A stretch of 64,000 bases of DNA. It comes from a bacterium. GTDB taxonomy: Bacteria; Armatimonadota; Zipacnadia; Zipacnadales; UBA11051. This document shows, piece by piece, positions 46,902 to 55,812 of this stretch (its first letter is position 1; every line of letters begins with the position of its first letter). The stretch spans positions 62,001 to 126,000 of the forward strand of contig JAJFUB010000092.1 in assembly GCA_021372615.1 (NCBI GenBank), in the 5' to 3' direction. Position numbers and translations under genes: made by a program. The notes beneath the pieces are model-generated. The model was not told the origin of the DNA. It made no database searches and saw only the letters and a list, made by a program, of their open reading frames with translations.

Positions 46902-47540
46902 CTACATGATGTCGTCAGTCGGATCAATGCTCAAGTCGCTGGCCTTGATCCACTTCACCCACTTCACATGACCGTCCACAAAACAGACGTTCATGCCCTG
47001 ATTGTGACGCCATGCCGCGACACCCGTCTGGTTGGTGAGAAACCAACCCACAGAATACCTGGTGGCAATGGGGTTGGCCGAGTACTCGCAGTAGCAGTCG
47101 AACACCCACATGGTGGTCGCCGCCGCCTGTATCTCGGACTCGCGGGGCCCGTTTGCCATGGAGCGCAGGCTCCCCTCGCAAGCCATGTCGTACGAGCGCG
47201 TGCTGTTCGGGCGACACGGGTCGCAGCTCGTGCACCAGCCGCCATTCCACGGGTAGCTCGGGCACAGGTTGAGCTGGGTGTTCTTCACGTAGGGCTGGAT
47301 GACGTTGTACCAGAACATGCTGGTGGGAGCCGTGCTGCTGACCCGGCGCTTCAAGTTCGTCTCGTCGTAGTCATTGTTGTACATGATCAGAGCAACGCCC
47401 ATCTGCTTGAGGTTGCTCTGGCAGCTTGCCGCCCTGGCCTTCTCTCTGGCCTTGGCGAAGACGGGGAAGAGAATCGCGGCAAGGATCGCGATGATCGCGA
47501 TCACGACCAGCAACTCAATGAGCGTGAAACCGCGTCGCAT
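46902..47540 (-). CDS. Type II/IV pseudopilin-like protein with prepilin leader
   Basis: 212 residues. A short basic leader (MRRG) is cut by prepilin peptidase before [20 protein letters not shown], which forms the hydrophobic stalk. [36 protein letters not shown] follows in a form I associate with Armatimonadota and related phyla. The globular part has many Cys ([17 protein letters not shown]) and a C-terminal [14 protein letters not shown], as in DUF1559-type pseudopilins. It is exported across the inner membrane and may form part of a pilus-like structure. ATG at 47540 gives the short leader; a longer GTG start would spoil it. Such proteins occur as large families in single genomes. Confidence 0.9.
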   Translation of the reverse strand: MRRGFTLIELLVVIAIIAILAAILFPVFAKAREKARAASCQSNLKQMGVALIMYNNDYDETNLKRRVSSTAPTSMFWYNVIQPYVKNTQLNLCPSYPWNGGWCTSCDPCRPNSTRSYDMACEGSLRSMANGPRESEIQAAATTMWVFDCYCEYSANPIATRYSVGWFLTNQTGVAAWRHNQGMNVCFVDGHVKWVKWIKASDLSIDPTDDIM

Positions 47541-47616
47541 GGGAGGGGCACCTCGCGCTGAGTTGTAGTTGCTCACTTGCGCGTATTGTGCTCTTTTTGT
47601 GCGGTTTTCGCAAGAC

Positions 47617-48411
47617 CTAGGGACCCCGCAGCCCCAGCACGAACTCCTCCACGGCCGCCGTCAGCCCCGCCTGCCCCACATGCTCGGCGATGACTTTCAC
47701 CAGTGCGCTGCCCACGATGGCGCCGTCCGCGAGCTCCCACACCTGCCGCACGTGCTCGGGCTTGCTGATCCCGAAGCCCACCGCCACCGGCAGGTCGGTC
47801 TGCGCGCGGATGTTGGCGATGAGCTGCGCCAGATCGGCCGGCAGCTCATCGCGTGTCCCCGTCACGCCCGCCCGTGCCACGGCATACACGAAGGCCGTGG
47901 CGCGCTCCGTAGCCAGATATACCCGCTCCGGTGGGGTCGTCGGCGCGACCAGGAAGACCGTCCCCAGCCTGTTCTCCCCCGCGAGGCGCACCCACTCCTC
48001 GCTCTCCGCGGGCGGCAGGTCGGTGATCAGCACGCCATCGCCCCCGGCCGCTGCCAGGTCCGCCGCAAAGCGCTCCGGCCCGTACTGCAGGATCGGGTTG
48101 TAGCAGGTCATGATGACCAGCGGCAGTTCGTGGCCGTCGGCGCGGAAGCCACGGACCAGCTCCAGCACCCCCGCCAGTGTCGCGCCCGACTTGAGCGCAC
48201 GCTGGGCCGCGGCCTGGATGACAGGCCCGTCGGCCAGCGGGTCGGAGTACGGAATGCCGAACTCGACCAGGTCGGCGCCGGCGCGCTCGATGGCCTCCAG
48301 AATGGCCCGTGAGGCTGTCAGGTCGGGGTCGCCGGCCGTGACATAGGGCATGAGGGCCCCGCGCTGCTCAGCTTTGGCGGCGGCAAAGGCCTTGTGGATG
48401 CGGTCTATCAT
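47617..48411 (-). CDS. trpA: Tryptophan synthase alpha chain
   Basis: 264 residues, the usual length. The catalytic Glu50 ([11 protein letters not shown]) and Asp61 (PLADGP) are present, as are the GDP and phosphate-binding GFGIS segments. It splits indole-3-glycerol phosphate to indole and glyceraldehyde-3-phosphate, with TrpB completing tryptophan synthesis. No trpB or other trp gene is beside it, unlike the usual operon. ATG 48411 has AGGA 5 nt upstream. Confidence 0.95.
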   Translation of the reverse strand: MIDRIHKAFAAAKAEQRGALMPYVTAGDPDLTASRAILEAIERAGADLVEFGIPYSDPLADGPVIQAAAQRALKSGATLAGVLELVRGFRADGHELPLVIMTCYNPILQYGPERFAADLAAAGGDGVLITDLPPAESEEWVRLAGENRLGTVFLVAPTTPPERVYLATERATAFVYAVARAGVTGTRDELPADLAQLIANIRAQTDLPVAVGFGISKPEHVRQVWELADGAIVGSALVKVIAEHVGQAGLTAAVEEFVLGLRGP

Positions 48412-48446
48412 GGCTTCCTGTCTTTCCGGTAGGCATGTCACTGCGA

Positions 48447-48473
48447 CCGGTCGCGGTCGGTGACCGCTCCCAC
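48447..48473. repeat. Solo arm of the 31898-31963 repeat family
   Basis: 27 bases match 31937-31963 with the neighbouring CC and no mismatch over the shared 26-bp arm. Only one arm is present here, in the spacer between trpA and the oxidoreductase gene. Confidence 0.85.
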
Positions 48474-48490
48474 GACGGCGGAACGTCCCG

Positions 48491-49540
48491 CTACTCGCGC
48501 GCGGCCATGAAGTCCGGCACGCTCACGATCCGGCCCGTGCGCTCTGCTTCCATGGAAGCAGAGATCACCTGCATCGCCTTGATCCCCTCGCGCCCGTGGG
48601 TCATGGGCTGTTTGCCCTCGATGATACACTCGACGAAATGGCTGATCTGCCCGTGCATGTCCTTGGCGCCGCCGAAGACATCCATCATCTCCTGGTTGCT
48701 CGGGTCGAACTCCCAGACGCGCTGCCAGCCGTCGGCGTTGTGCAGGTCGACGATGCGGTGGCCGTCGCGCAGGTACTCCACACGCGCCGAGCCCGCCTTG
48801 CCATAGATGTCTATCTTCAGCGGGGTCATCGGGTATGGCGTGGCCCAGCTCTCGACGTAGGCGCTGACGGCGCCGTTCTCGTGCTTGAAGACCGCGCAGG
48901 TGGTGTCATCGCCCCCGGGGATCCAGTCGCCGAAGGTGAAGGCATTGCCCACCGAGGCGGTCTCGACGATCTCCCCGACATGCCAGATGAGTTGGTCCAC
49001 GTAGTGGCAGCCGTGGGACATGAAACAGCCGAAGGGGTGGGTCTGCACGCTGCGGCGCCATTCCTTGGGCGGCACGCCGAGCTGCATCGAGGTCTGGGCA
49101 TAGGCCTGGTGTATCTGCCCGAGCTTGCCGCTGCGGCATAGCTCGTTGAGGATCATGAACTCGCGCCGGTAGCGCAGCACAAAGCCAACCATGAACACGA
49201 TGCCGGCTTCGTCCACCGCGGCGACCATCGCCTCGGCCTGGTCGAGGCTGATAGCCATGATCTTCTCGCATAGCACGTGCTTGCCAGCGCGCGCCGCGGT
49301 GATGGTCATCTCGGCGTGCAGGTGCGGCGGGGTGCAGATGTCCACCGCGTCCACGTCGTCGAGAACGCTCAGCCAGTCGGTCGCATACTTGCAGCCGGCC
49401 TTCTCCGCCTTGGCCTGCGCCAGGGCCTCGTCCACGTCCACGCAGTAGACCAGTTCCGCGCGCGGCTCGGCCAGGATGCCGTTGATGTGGGCGGCGCTGA
49501 TGCCGCCGCAGCCGATGACGGCGATGCGTACCCTATCCAT
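48491..49540 (-). CDS. Gfo/Idh/MocA-family oxidoreductase
   Basis: 349 residues. Rossmann IAVIGCGGISAAHINGI, catalytic-type CEKIMA (usual EKP changed to EKI) and the HxxD pair in CHYVDQLIWHVG near the substrate. The family acts on sugars, sugar acids or inositols with NAD(P). Lying between trpA and neuB in a run with glycogen genes, it probably handles a sugar or sugar acid. GGAGG stands 6 nt upstream of ATG 49540. Confidence 0.9.
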   Translation of the reverse strand: MDRVRIAVIGCGGISAAHINGILAEPRAELVYCVDVDEALAQAKAEKAGCKYATDWLSVLDDVDAVDICTPPHLHAEMTITAARAGKHVLCEKIMAISLDQAEAMVAAVDEAGIVFMVGFVLRYRREFMILNELCRSGKLGQIHQAYAQTSMQLGVPPKEWRRSVQTHPFGCFMSHGCHYVDQLIWHVGEIVETASVGNAFTFGDWIPGGDDTTCAVFKHENGAVSAYVESWATPYPMTPLKIDIYGKAGSARVEYLRDGHRIVDLHNADGWQRVWEFDPSNQEMMDVFGGAKDMHGQISHFVECIIEGKQPMTHGREGIKAMQVISASMEAERTGRIVSVPDFMAARE

Positions 49541-49605
49541 GGAAGCCTCCGGTGATGTACTCCGAGGGGTCCCTCGTCCGCAGAGTGCCCGTTCCCTGCG
49601 GGTGG

Positions 49606-50709
49606 TCAGCCCTGTACGTCGTCCCACTGCAGGCCGGTCCAGGCGGGAAGGTCCCGGGCGGCGACGCCCCCGGCGACCAGCTCGGCGTAGTGTCGCGGAT
49701 GCAGCCCCTGCGGCAGCTCGCCCGGGCGCAGGACCCGCAGGTTCCGGGGGCTGAAGCGCTCGCCCGGCTCGATGTCCGCGATGCTGAAGACACCACGGGT
49801 CGCGAAACCGCGCAGGCCGCCCTCGACCGGCTCCACGCGCTTGACGCCGTCACCGGCGAGGAGGGGATCCACGGCGACTTCCGGCTCTGGAGAACCGCGT
49901 TCCAGGCGGGCCTCGGCCTCGCGTACGGCGGCGACCAGGTTGCGCATGTCCTCCGGCTCCACGGCGAAGCTGTGGTCGGCGCCGGGGAGGTTACGGTCGA
50001 GTGTGAAGTGCTTCTCTATCACCCGCGCCCCGTGGACGACCGCCTGCACGGGGGCCTTGAGCGGGTCGCGTGAATGGTCCGAGAAGCCCGGGATCGCGTT
50101 GGGGAAGGTCTGCGCGAAAGTCCGCATGACCGCCAGATTGAGGCTCTCTTCGGGCGCGGGGTACTTCGCGGTGCACTGGAACAGGCCGATGGGCCGCGTC
50201 CCGTCGGGAGACAACACGGCCATGGCTTCCTCCACCTCGGCCATCGTGGCCGCGCCGGTGGACAGGAAGATCGGCTTGCCGCGCCGCGCGATCTCGGCCA
50301 GCATCGGCACGTGCTCGATCTCGTACGAGGCGATCTTGTAGACGTCGAAGTCCACCTCATCCATCTGTGCGACACACCACTCGTCGCAGATGGTCATGAT
50401 GAAGTCCACGCCGTGGTCGCGGCAGGCCCGCGACAGGTGCGGCAGCCAGTCCAGCGGCAGCTCCACCTCCCGCATCAGCTCGTAGATGGGCACGAGATCG
50501 CCCGTGGCCGTGGGGTACATGCCGGCACGCGGCGTGTACATCCCCTCGGCGCGGAAGAGCTGGAACTTCATCGCCCCGGCCCCGGCCGCCGACGCCGCCT
50601 CGATCATCCGCAGCGCCATGTCCAGGGAGCCGTTGTGGTTGATGCCGCACTCGGCGACGATCAGGATGGGGGCGTCTCCGCCTACCGCGTGGTGGTGTAG
50701 TTGGATCAA
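49606..50709 (-). CDS. neuB: NeuB-family nonulosonic acid synthase
   Basis: About 367 residues. LIVAECGINHNGSLDMAL, MKFQLFRAEGMY, YKIASYEIEHVPML, FLSTGAATMAEVEEAM and the C-terminal SAF/antifreeze-like domain (FATRGVFSIADIEPGERFS) match sialic acid synthases. They condense phosphoenolpyruvate with ManNAc or a related aldose to give sialic, legionaminic or pseudaminic-type acids. Which is made cannot be read. No NeuA cytidylyltransferase is near. The start is uncertain: TTG at 50709, just before the conserved block, has AAGGA 13 nt upstream; no ATG fits between the glgA stop and the conserved region. Confidence 0.87.
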   Translation of the reverse strand: MIQLHHHAVGGDAPILIVAECGINHNGSLDMALRMIEAASAAGAGAMKFQLFRAEGMYTPRAGMYPTATGDLVPIYELMREVELPLDWLPHLSRACRDHGVDFIMTICDEWCVAQMDEVDFDVYKIASYEIEHVPMLAEIARRGKPIFLSTGAATMAEVEEAMAVLSPDGTRPIGLFQCTAKYPAPEESLNLAVMRTFAQTFPNAIPGFSDHSRDPLKAPVQAVVHGARVIEKHFTLDRNLPGADHSFAVEPEDMRNLVAAVREAEARLERGSPEPEVAVDPLLAGDGVKRVEPVEGGLRGFATRGVFSIADIEPGERFSPRNLRVLRPGELPQGLHPRHYAELVAGGVAARDLPAWTGLQWDDVQG

Positions 50710-50758
50710 GGGTGGATGCGGTTCCTTATGTTGGTGAGTGCGACTGCGCAACCGACAT

Positions 50759-52189
50759 CTACCGCGCTGTCGCACGCGCGGCGGCTTGCTTGTACAGCGA
50801 CAGGTACTGCTTCGCCGAAGCATCCCACGAGAAGTCCGAGGCGAAGGCGTTCTGCACCAGCCCGCTCCAGCGCTCCCGATCGCGATACGCCTCCAGGGCC
50901 CGCCCGATAGCTGCCATCATCTGCGCGGCATCGTACTCCTCGAACCGGAAGCCGTTCGGCGCACGGCCCTTCTCCTTGATGGTGTCGGCCAGGCCCCCGG
51001 TCACCCTGACAATCGGGAGGTTGCCGTACGCCAGCGCGATCATCTGCCCGAGGCCGCACGGCTCGTACCGCGAGGGCATCAGGAACATGTCACCCCCGGC
51101 GTACAGCAGCTTGGCGAGCTGGGCCGAGAACATCAGCTTGACGCCCACATTGCTGTTCCGGGCAGCCAGATCGCTGAAGAACTGCTCATAGTGCGGATCA
51201 CCGGTGCCCAGGATCGCCAACTGGACACCCTCCAGCCCGGAAGCGACGTTCTCCAGCAGGTCGAGGCCCTTCTGGGCGTCCAGGCGCGTCACCATCGTGA
51301 TCAACGGCACGTCGGGATTCACGGGCAAGCCGAACTCCTGCTGCGCCGCGGCCTTGCACACGGCCTTGCCGGCGAGGTCCGCGGCCGAGAAGTTCGCCGG
51401 CAGCGAGGCGTCGCCCGCCGGGTTCCATACGTCGTAGTCAATCCCGTTGACGATGCCCTTGAGGTCCTCGACCCGCGCCCGGGCCAGATCATCCACCCCG
51501 GCCCCGAACTCGGGGGTCCGGATCTCCCTGGCGTAACCCTTGCTGACAGCGTTGATGAGGTCGCAGTAGATGAAGCCCAGACGCGCCAGGTTGATCTGGC
51601 CGTCGTACAGCGCTCTCTCGACGCGCTTGTCGCCCAGATCGAGCCCGGCCTTGCTGATCTGGTCCCACGGGAAGGCGCCCTGGTAGCCGGGACCGAGGTT
51701 GTGGCCCGTGAACAGTGTGCCATAGGGCAGGTCCCACAGGCGCGTGTAGGCTGCCGCGAGGGTCGTGTGGTAGTCGTTGAGGTGTAGCACGTCCGGCTGC
51801 CACTCCAGGCCCTCCAGCGCCGCCAGCGAGGCCCGCGAGAAGAACGCCAGGCGCTCGAACTGGTCGCCGTAGCCCCCGCCGGTGCCGTAGATGGACTGCC
51901 GATCGAAATACAGGTTGTGCTCCACGAAGTACACGGGGACTTCCGTGCCGGGGATGAAGGCCTGCTCGATGGCGCAGCCGCTGGTGTAGGTCGGCATGGG
52001 TACATGCACGGGCTCGAGAACGCGCGTCAGCTCGAAGTCGCCCTGCAGCACCGAGCGGTGCTTGGGGGTGATGACGCGGATGTCCACCCCGCGCTGGGCG
52101 AGGGCCTTGGGCAGGCTCCCGGCGACATCCGCCAGCCCCCCCACCTTCGAGAACGGCGCCACTTCAAACGATATCATCAGTACTTTCAT
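50759..52189 (-). CDS. glgA: Glycogen synthase (ADP-glucose type, GT5)
   Basis: 476 residues. KVGGLADV near 16 binds ADP-glucose; HLNDYHTTLA, GTGDPHYEQ and the C-terminal EPCGLGQMIALAYG complete the GT5 pattern. It extends alpha-1,4-glucan chains. AAGGGA stands 8 nt before ATG 52189. It is 42 nt downstream of glgC, so the pair forms a compact glycogen-synthesis unit. No branching enzyme (glgB) is in the window. Confidence 0.95.
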   Translation of the reverse strand: MKVLMISFEVAPFSKVGGLADVAGSLPKALAQRGVDIRVITPKHRSVLQGDFELTRVLEPVHVPMPTYTSGCAIEQAFIPGTEVPVYFVEHNLYFDRQSIYGTGGGYGDQFERLAFFSRASLAALEGLEWQPDVLHLNDYHTTLAAAYTRLWDLPYGTLFTGHNLGPGYQGAFPWDQISKAGLDLGDKRVERALYDGQINLARLGFIYCDLINAVSKGYAREIRTPEFGAGVDDLARARVEDLKGIVNGIDYDVWNPAGDASLPANFSAADLAGKAVCKAAAQQEFGLPVNPDVPLITMVTRLDAQKGLDLLENVASGLEGVQLAILGTGDPHYEQFFSDLAARNSNVGVKLMFSAQLAKLLYAGGDMFLMPSRYEPCGLGQMIALAYGNLPIVRVTGGLADTIKEKGRAPNGFRFEEYDAAQMMAAIGRALEAYRDRERWSGLVQNAFASDFSWDASAKQYLSLYKQAAARATAR

Positions 52190-52231
52190 GGTGGAATCCC
52201 TTCGTAGACTCGCCCGGCGGAGTGCGGTTAC

Positions 52232-53464
52232 CTACCCCAACACCACGCGCCGGGGCACGACCGTGATGCCCGAGGTCACCACGAAGCGGCGCGCATCCAC
52301 TTCGGGGTCGTGGCCGATACGGAACCCGGGCGGGATGTGCACGCCCTCATCCACGATGACGCGGCTGAGCGAAGCGCCCTCGCCTACCGTCACGTCGTCC
52401 ATGAGGACGGACTCGGTCACCTCGGCGCCCGCATCCACGCGTACGCCGGGTGACAGCACGGAGCGGTTGACCGTGGCGCCGCTGATGATGCAGCCCCCGG
52501 TGAGCAGGCAGTCGCTCACGCTGGCCGGCCGCGAGCCCGCGCCGCAGACGACCTTGGCCGGCGGCAGCGGCGGCTTGTAGGTGTAGATCGGCCAGCGGTC
52601 GTCGTACAGGTCCAGCTCGGGCACGGGCGCTACGAGATCCATGTGCGCCTGCCAGTAGCTCTCCAAGGTCCCGATGTCCCGCCAGTAGGGGTTGGCGCTG
52701 CGAGCGGGATCGGCAAACTCGTACATGTACACCGCCCGCCCCTGCTGCACCGCCGTGGGGATGACGTCCCGACCGAAATCGTGGGTGTTCTTGGTGCGGG
52801 CGTCGGCAGACACAGCCTCGACGAGTGCCGGCGTCCGCCAGATGTAGACCCCCATGTTCGCCAGCGCCACCTCGGGACGGCCCGGCATCCCCGGCGGCTC
52901 CGCCGGTTTCTCCAGGAAGCCTACGACCCGCCCGGAGTCGTCTACATCCAGCACGCCCAACTGCCGCGCGCTCTCCCGCGGGACGGTCAGGGCGGCAATG
53001 GTCAGGTCCGCCCCCTGCTCCTCGTGATAGGCCAGCATGCCGCTGTAGTCCATCCGGTAAGCATGGTCGCCCGACAGCAGGACCACGACGGCGGGTCGCT
53101 CCTCCTGCAGGACGAACAGGTTCTGAAAGATGGCGTCGGCCGTCCCGGCGTACCAGCGATCCGCACCCAGACGCTGGGGCGGGACGAAGTCCACGAACTC
53201 GTCCAGGTCATCCGACAGGCGCGCCGACCAGGTGCGTCGCACATGGCGGGTCAGCGAGGTCGAGGCGTACTGGGTCAGCAGGTGGATGCGGCGCAGACCC
53301 GAGTTGATGCAGTTGCTGAGGGTGAAGTCAATCATCCGGTAGGTGCCGCCGAAGCGCACTCCCGGTTTGGCCCGCTGGCTGGTCAGTGGGTGCAGACGCT
53401 GGCCCTGGCCTCCGGCCAGCACCATCACTGTCACGCCCTGCGCGGCGCGGCCGCCGGCGGCCAC
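52232..53464 (-). CDS. glgC: Glucose-1-phosphate adenylyltransferase
   Basis: 410 residues. LAGGQGQRLHPLTSQRAKPGVRFGG is the nucleotide loop; SGDHAYRMDY is the metal/product region; FLEKPAEP is the sugar-phosphate-binding loop. A left-handed beta helix of hexapeptide repeats occupies the C-terminus. It makes ADP-glucose, the donor for GlgA, and is usually allosteric. Start GTG 53464, 3 nt after the response regulator stop, with GGAG 9 nt upstream; ATG 53425 is possible but would cut close to the nucleotide loop. Confidence 0.94.
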   Translation of the reverse strand: MAAGGRAAQGVTVMVLAGGQGQRLHPLTSQRAKPGVRFGGTYRMIDFTLSNCINSGLRRIHLLTQYASTSLTRHVRRTWSARLSDDLDEFVDFVPPQRLGADRWYAGTADAIFQNLFVLQEERPAVVVLLSGDHAYRMDYSGMLAYHEEQGADLTIAALTVPRESARQLGVLDVDDSGRVVGFLEKPAEPPGMPGRPEVALANMGVYIWRTPALVEAVSADARTKNTHDFGRDVIPTAVQQGRAVYMYEFADPARSANPYWRDIGTLESYWQAHMDLVAPVPELDLYDDRWPIYTYKPPLPPAKVVCGAGSRPASVSDCLLTGGCIISGATVNRSVLSPGVRVDAGAEVTESVLMDDVTVGEGASLSRVIVDEGVHIPPGFRIGHDPEVDARRFVVTSGITVVPRRVVLG

Positions 53465-53467
53465 CGG

Positions 53468-53869
53468 TCAGCGCTCCATTTCCGGAGGCGGAGCCGGCGC
53501 CTCGATGCCGCGCTTGGCCAGCACGCCCGCGATCGTCTCGTGTAGCTCGGCCAGGTCGTGCGACTTGATGACATAGGCCTCGGCCGCCCAGGTCATGAAG
53601 TCATCCTTGTAGCTCGAATAGGCCGTGTTGAGGATGACGGGCAGTTGGTTGTCGTAGTCCAGTATCTTGCCCAGGGCCTCGATGCCGTCCATGCCCGGCA
53701 TGGCGATGTCGAGGAGCACGGCGTCCACCTCGTGCTTCTGCAGCAGGTCGAGCCCCTCCTGGCCGCTCTTGGCCGCCACCACGTTGTAACCCATCCAGGA
53801 CAGATCGTCCTCGTAGAGCAGGCGCTGATTGTCGTCGTCCTCAATGACCAGCAGTGTCGGCTTCCCCAT
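53468..53869 (-). CDS. Single-domain (CheY-like) response regulator
   Basis: 133 residues, a receiver domain only. Acid pocket D11/D12, phospho-acceptor D54 (VLLDIAMPGMDG), switch Thr82 and Lys102 (YVIKSHD) are all present. Without an output domain, it must act by binding another protein or as a phosphorelay step. Its start overlaps the end of the kinase gene by 29 nt, so they are a cognate pair; glgC follows after 3 nt. ATG 53869 has AAGGGG 8 nt upstream. Confidence 0.92.
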   Translation of the reverse strand: MGKPTLLVIEDDDNQRLLYEDDLSWMGYNVVAAKSGQEGLDLLQKHEVDAVLLDIAMPGMDGIEALGKILDYDNQLPVILNTAYSSYKDDFMTWAAEAYVIKSHDLAELHETIAGVLAKRGIEAPAPPPEMER

Positions 53870-55787
53870 GCACACGACCCCTTTCGTGTAGCTTCGGCCG
53901 GACGGCTTCCGGCTCCAGCGGCGGCGGTACGACCTGATCGAGGTGGAACACGATCGTGAACGTGGTCCCCTCGCCCTCAGTGCTGGCGACCTCCACGGTG
54001 GCGCCGTGGTCCTCGATCACCTTGCGGGCCAGCGCCAGCCCCAGCCCGGTGCCGGTCGTCTTGGTGGTGAAGAAGGTGTCGAAGATCTGATCCTGGTGGG
54101 CGACGGGTATGCCCTGGCCTGTGTCGGCCACGGCGAGCTTGACGACGTTCCCCTCGCGCCAGGCGTGCAGGCTCAGCAGCCCGCCCTCCGGCATCGCGTC
54201 AAGGGCGTTGAGGGCCAGGTTGGTGACAACCTGCTGCATCTGGCGGCAGTCCAGGGGCAGGAGCGGGAGGTCAGGCGCGACCCTCACCGCGATCCGCACG
54301 CCCTGCTTCTCCGCCCGTGGCTGCACCATCTGCACGCTCGGCCCCAGCACGGCCTCCAAGGAGCACTGGGCGAACTGCGGCCGCGAGGGCTTGCTGAAGT
54401 CCAGCAGAGAGCCCAGGATGTCCTCCAGCTTCGCGACTTCCTCCACGATGATACGCGCGTTGCGCTCCACGATCTGGACATCGCCCGCCCGGCGCAGGAG
54501 CATCTTGGCGAACCCGCCGATGGTAGACAGCGGGTTGCGGATTTCGTGCGCAACGATCGCCGTCAACTCGCCGATAGCCGCCAGGGCCTGAGAGCGTACC
54601 AGGCGCTCCGTGGCCTCTTCCAGCTTGCGGTAAGCTTCCTCCAGCTCGTTGGCGCGGCGCAGTTCGGCGGCGTACAGCCGGGCGCTGTCAATGGCCAGCG
54701 CCGCGTGGTTGGCCAGACCGGTCAGCAGTTGCACATCGGTCTGGTTGATGCGCTGCCCGGTGACGCTGTTGTCGGCGATGGCGACGCCGATGACCTTGTC
54801 CTGCACCACCAGCGGCGCCACCACAAACTCTTCGGCCGCCAGTGCGCCCAACAACTCCGGCGGGACGCGCGGGTCATTGGGGGCATCGAGCACGTGCACC
54901 GTCTCGCGCGTCGCCGCGGCCAGCATCGGTAGCGCTGCGGTATCGCTCAGCGGGAACGACAGCTGCTGGACGAGGTCCCGGAGCGGACGCTCCTCGGGCG
55001 GGGGCAGGCGGTCGAACGCGCTCAGGAAGTCCGCCAGCGTACGCCCCCCCGACAGCTCCGACCAGATCTGGTTGGCCTGAGCCGGGTTCTCGGGCCCCAC
55101 CGCCATCTCCGCCTTCAGCACCCCGTCCTCCTCATCGGCCAGCAGCAGGATGGCGCGGTTGAACCCCAGGCCGATGGCGCCACCGGCCGTGATGCCGGTC
55201 AGGATGGCGTGGAGCAGCCGGGGCAGATCGTGCATCCCCAGCATCGCCTGCACGATCTGGTGCAGGATCGAGCGCTCGTAGAGCTGCCGGTGGCGTTCGG
55301 TGACGTCCTCAATGGTGATGAGCAGGTTCCGTTCACCGCGGGCCCCGACGCAAGGGTCCAGACCGATATTGAGGATGCGTTCGGAGTGGTCCTCCGTCGC
55401 CTGTCGGAAGCCGGCCCAGCGCACCCGATCGCCCGTGGCCAGCGTGTTCTGCATGGCCTGCCGCAGCCCGGCCTCCTCCAGCAGGCTGTGGGGGAACACT
55501 TCGGAGATGTGCTGCCCCTCGGCCTGCTCCCGCGACAAGCGGCGCTGGCGCAGGTAGGCGCTGTTGGCGTGCAGGACGATCAGGTTCTCGTCGAGCACAA
55601 GCAGGCGCGTCTGCAGGGCATTGATGACGTTCGCCAGGAACGCCTGCAGATTCTCGACCTCGTCCAGGCGCGCGGTCAGCTGCACCTGCAGTTGGTCGGC
55701 GCGACGCCCATCGCGAGTGTCTGCCGCCACGCAGCCGCCGTTCACCTGTTCCGTGGTGGCGTCCTGGGTGTGTTCGTCAGGGTCCAT
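53841..55787 (-). CDS. Soluble PAS-GAF sensor histidine kinase
   Basis: 648 residues, no transmembrane segment, so cytosolic. A helical N-terminus (about 30-60) precedes a PAS domain (LVLDENLIVLHANSAYL with a PAC-like LLITIEDVTERH), a GAF domain (LGFNRAILLLADEEDG to GVAIADNSVTGQRINQTDVQLL), a helical linker, HisKA with the phospho-His in IVAHEIRNPLSTIGG near 416, and HATPase_c with NLALNALDAM (N box), DTGQGIP (G1) and TTGTGLGLAL. The signal is likely small, redox or metabolic. It sits between galT (25 nt upstream) and its response regulator. ATG 55787 is preferred to a TTG 9 nt upstream. Confidence 0.92.
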   Translation of the reverse strand: MDPDEHTQDATTEQVNGGCVAADTRDGRRADQLQVQLTARLDEVENLQAFLANVINALQTRLLVLDENLIVLHANSAYLRQRRLSREQAEGQHISEVFPHSLLEEAGLRQAMQNTLATGDRVRWAGFRQATEDHSERILNIGLDPCVGARGERNLLITIEDVTERHRQLYERSILHQIVQAMLGMHDLPRLLHAILTGITAGGAIGLGFNRAILLLADEEDGVLKAEMAVGPENPAQANQIWSELSGGRTLADFLSAFDRLPPPEERPLRDLVQQLSFPLSDTAALPMLAAATRETVHVLDAPNDPRVPPELLGALAAEEFVVAPLVVQDKVIGVAIADNSVTGQRINQTDVQLLTGLANHAALAIDSARLYAAELRRANELEEAYRKLEEATERLVRSQALAAIGELTAIVAHEIRNPLSTIGGFAKMLLRRAGDVQIVERNARIIVEEVAKLEDILGSLLDFSKPSRPQFAQCSLEAVLGPSVQMVQPRAEKQGVRIAVRVAPDLPLLPLDCRQMQQVVTNLALNALDAMPEGGLLSLHAWREGNVVKLAVADTGQGIPVAHQDQIFDTFFTTKTTGTGLGLALARKVIEDHGATVEVASTEGEGTTFTIVFHLDQVVPPPLEPEAVRPKLHERGRVHGEADTAGH

Positions 55788-55812
55788 GGGCCACAATCCC
55801 GGGCGGGTCGTC

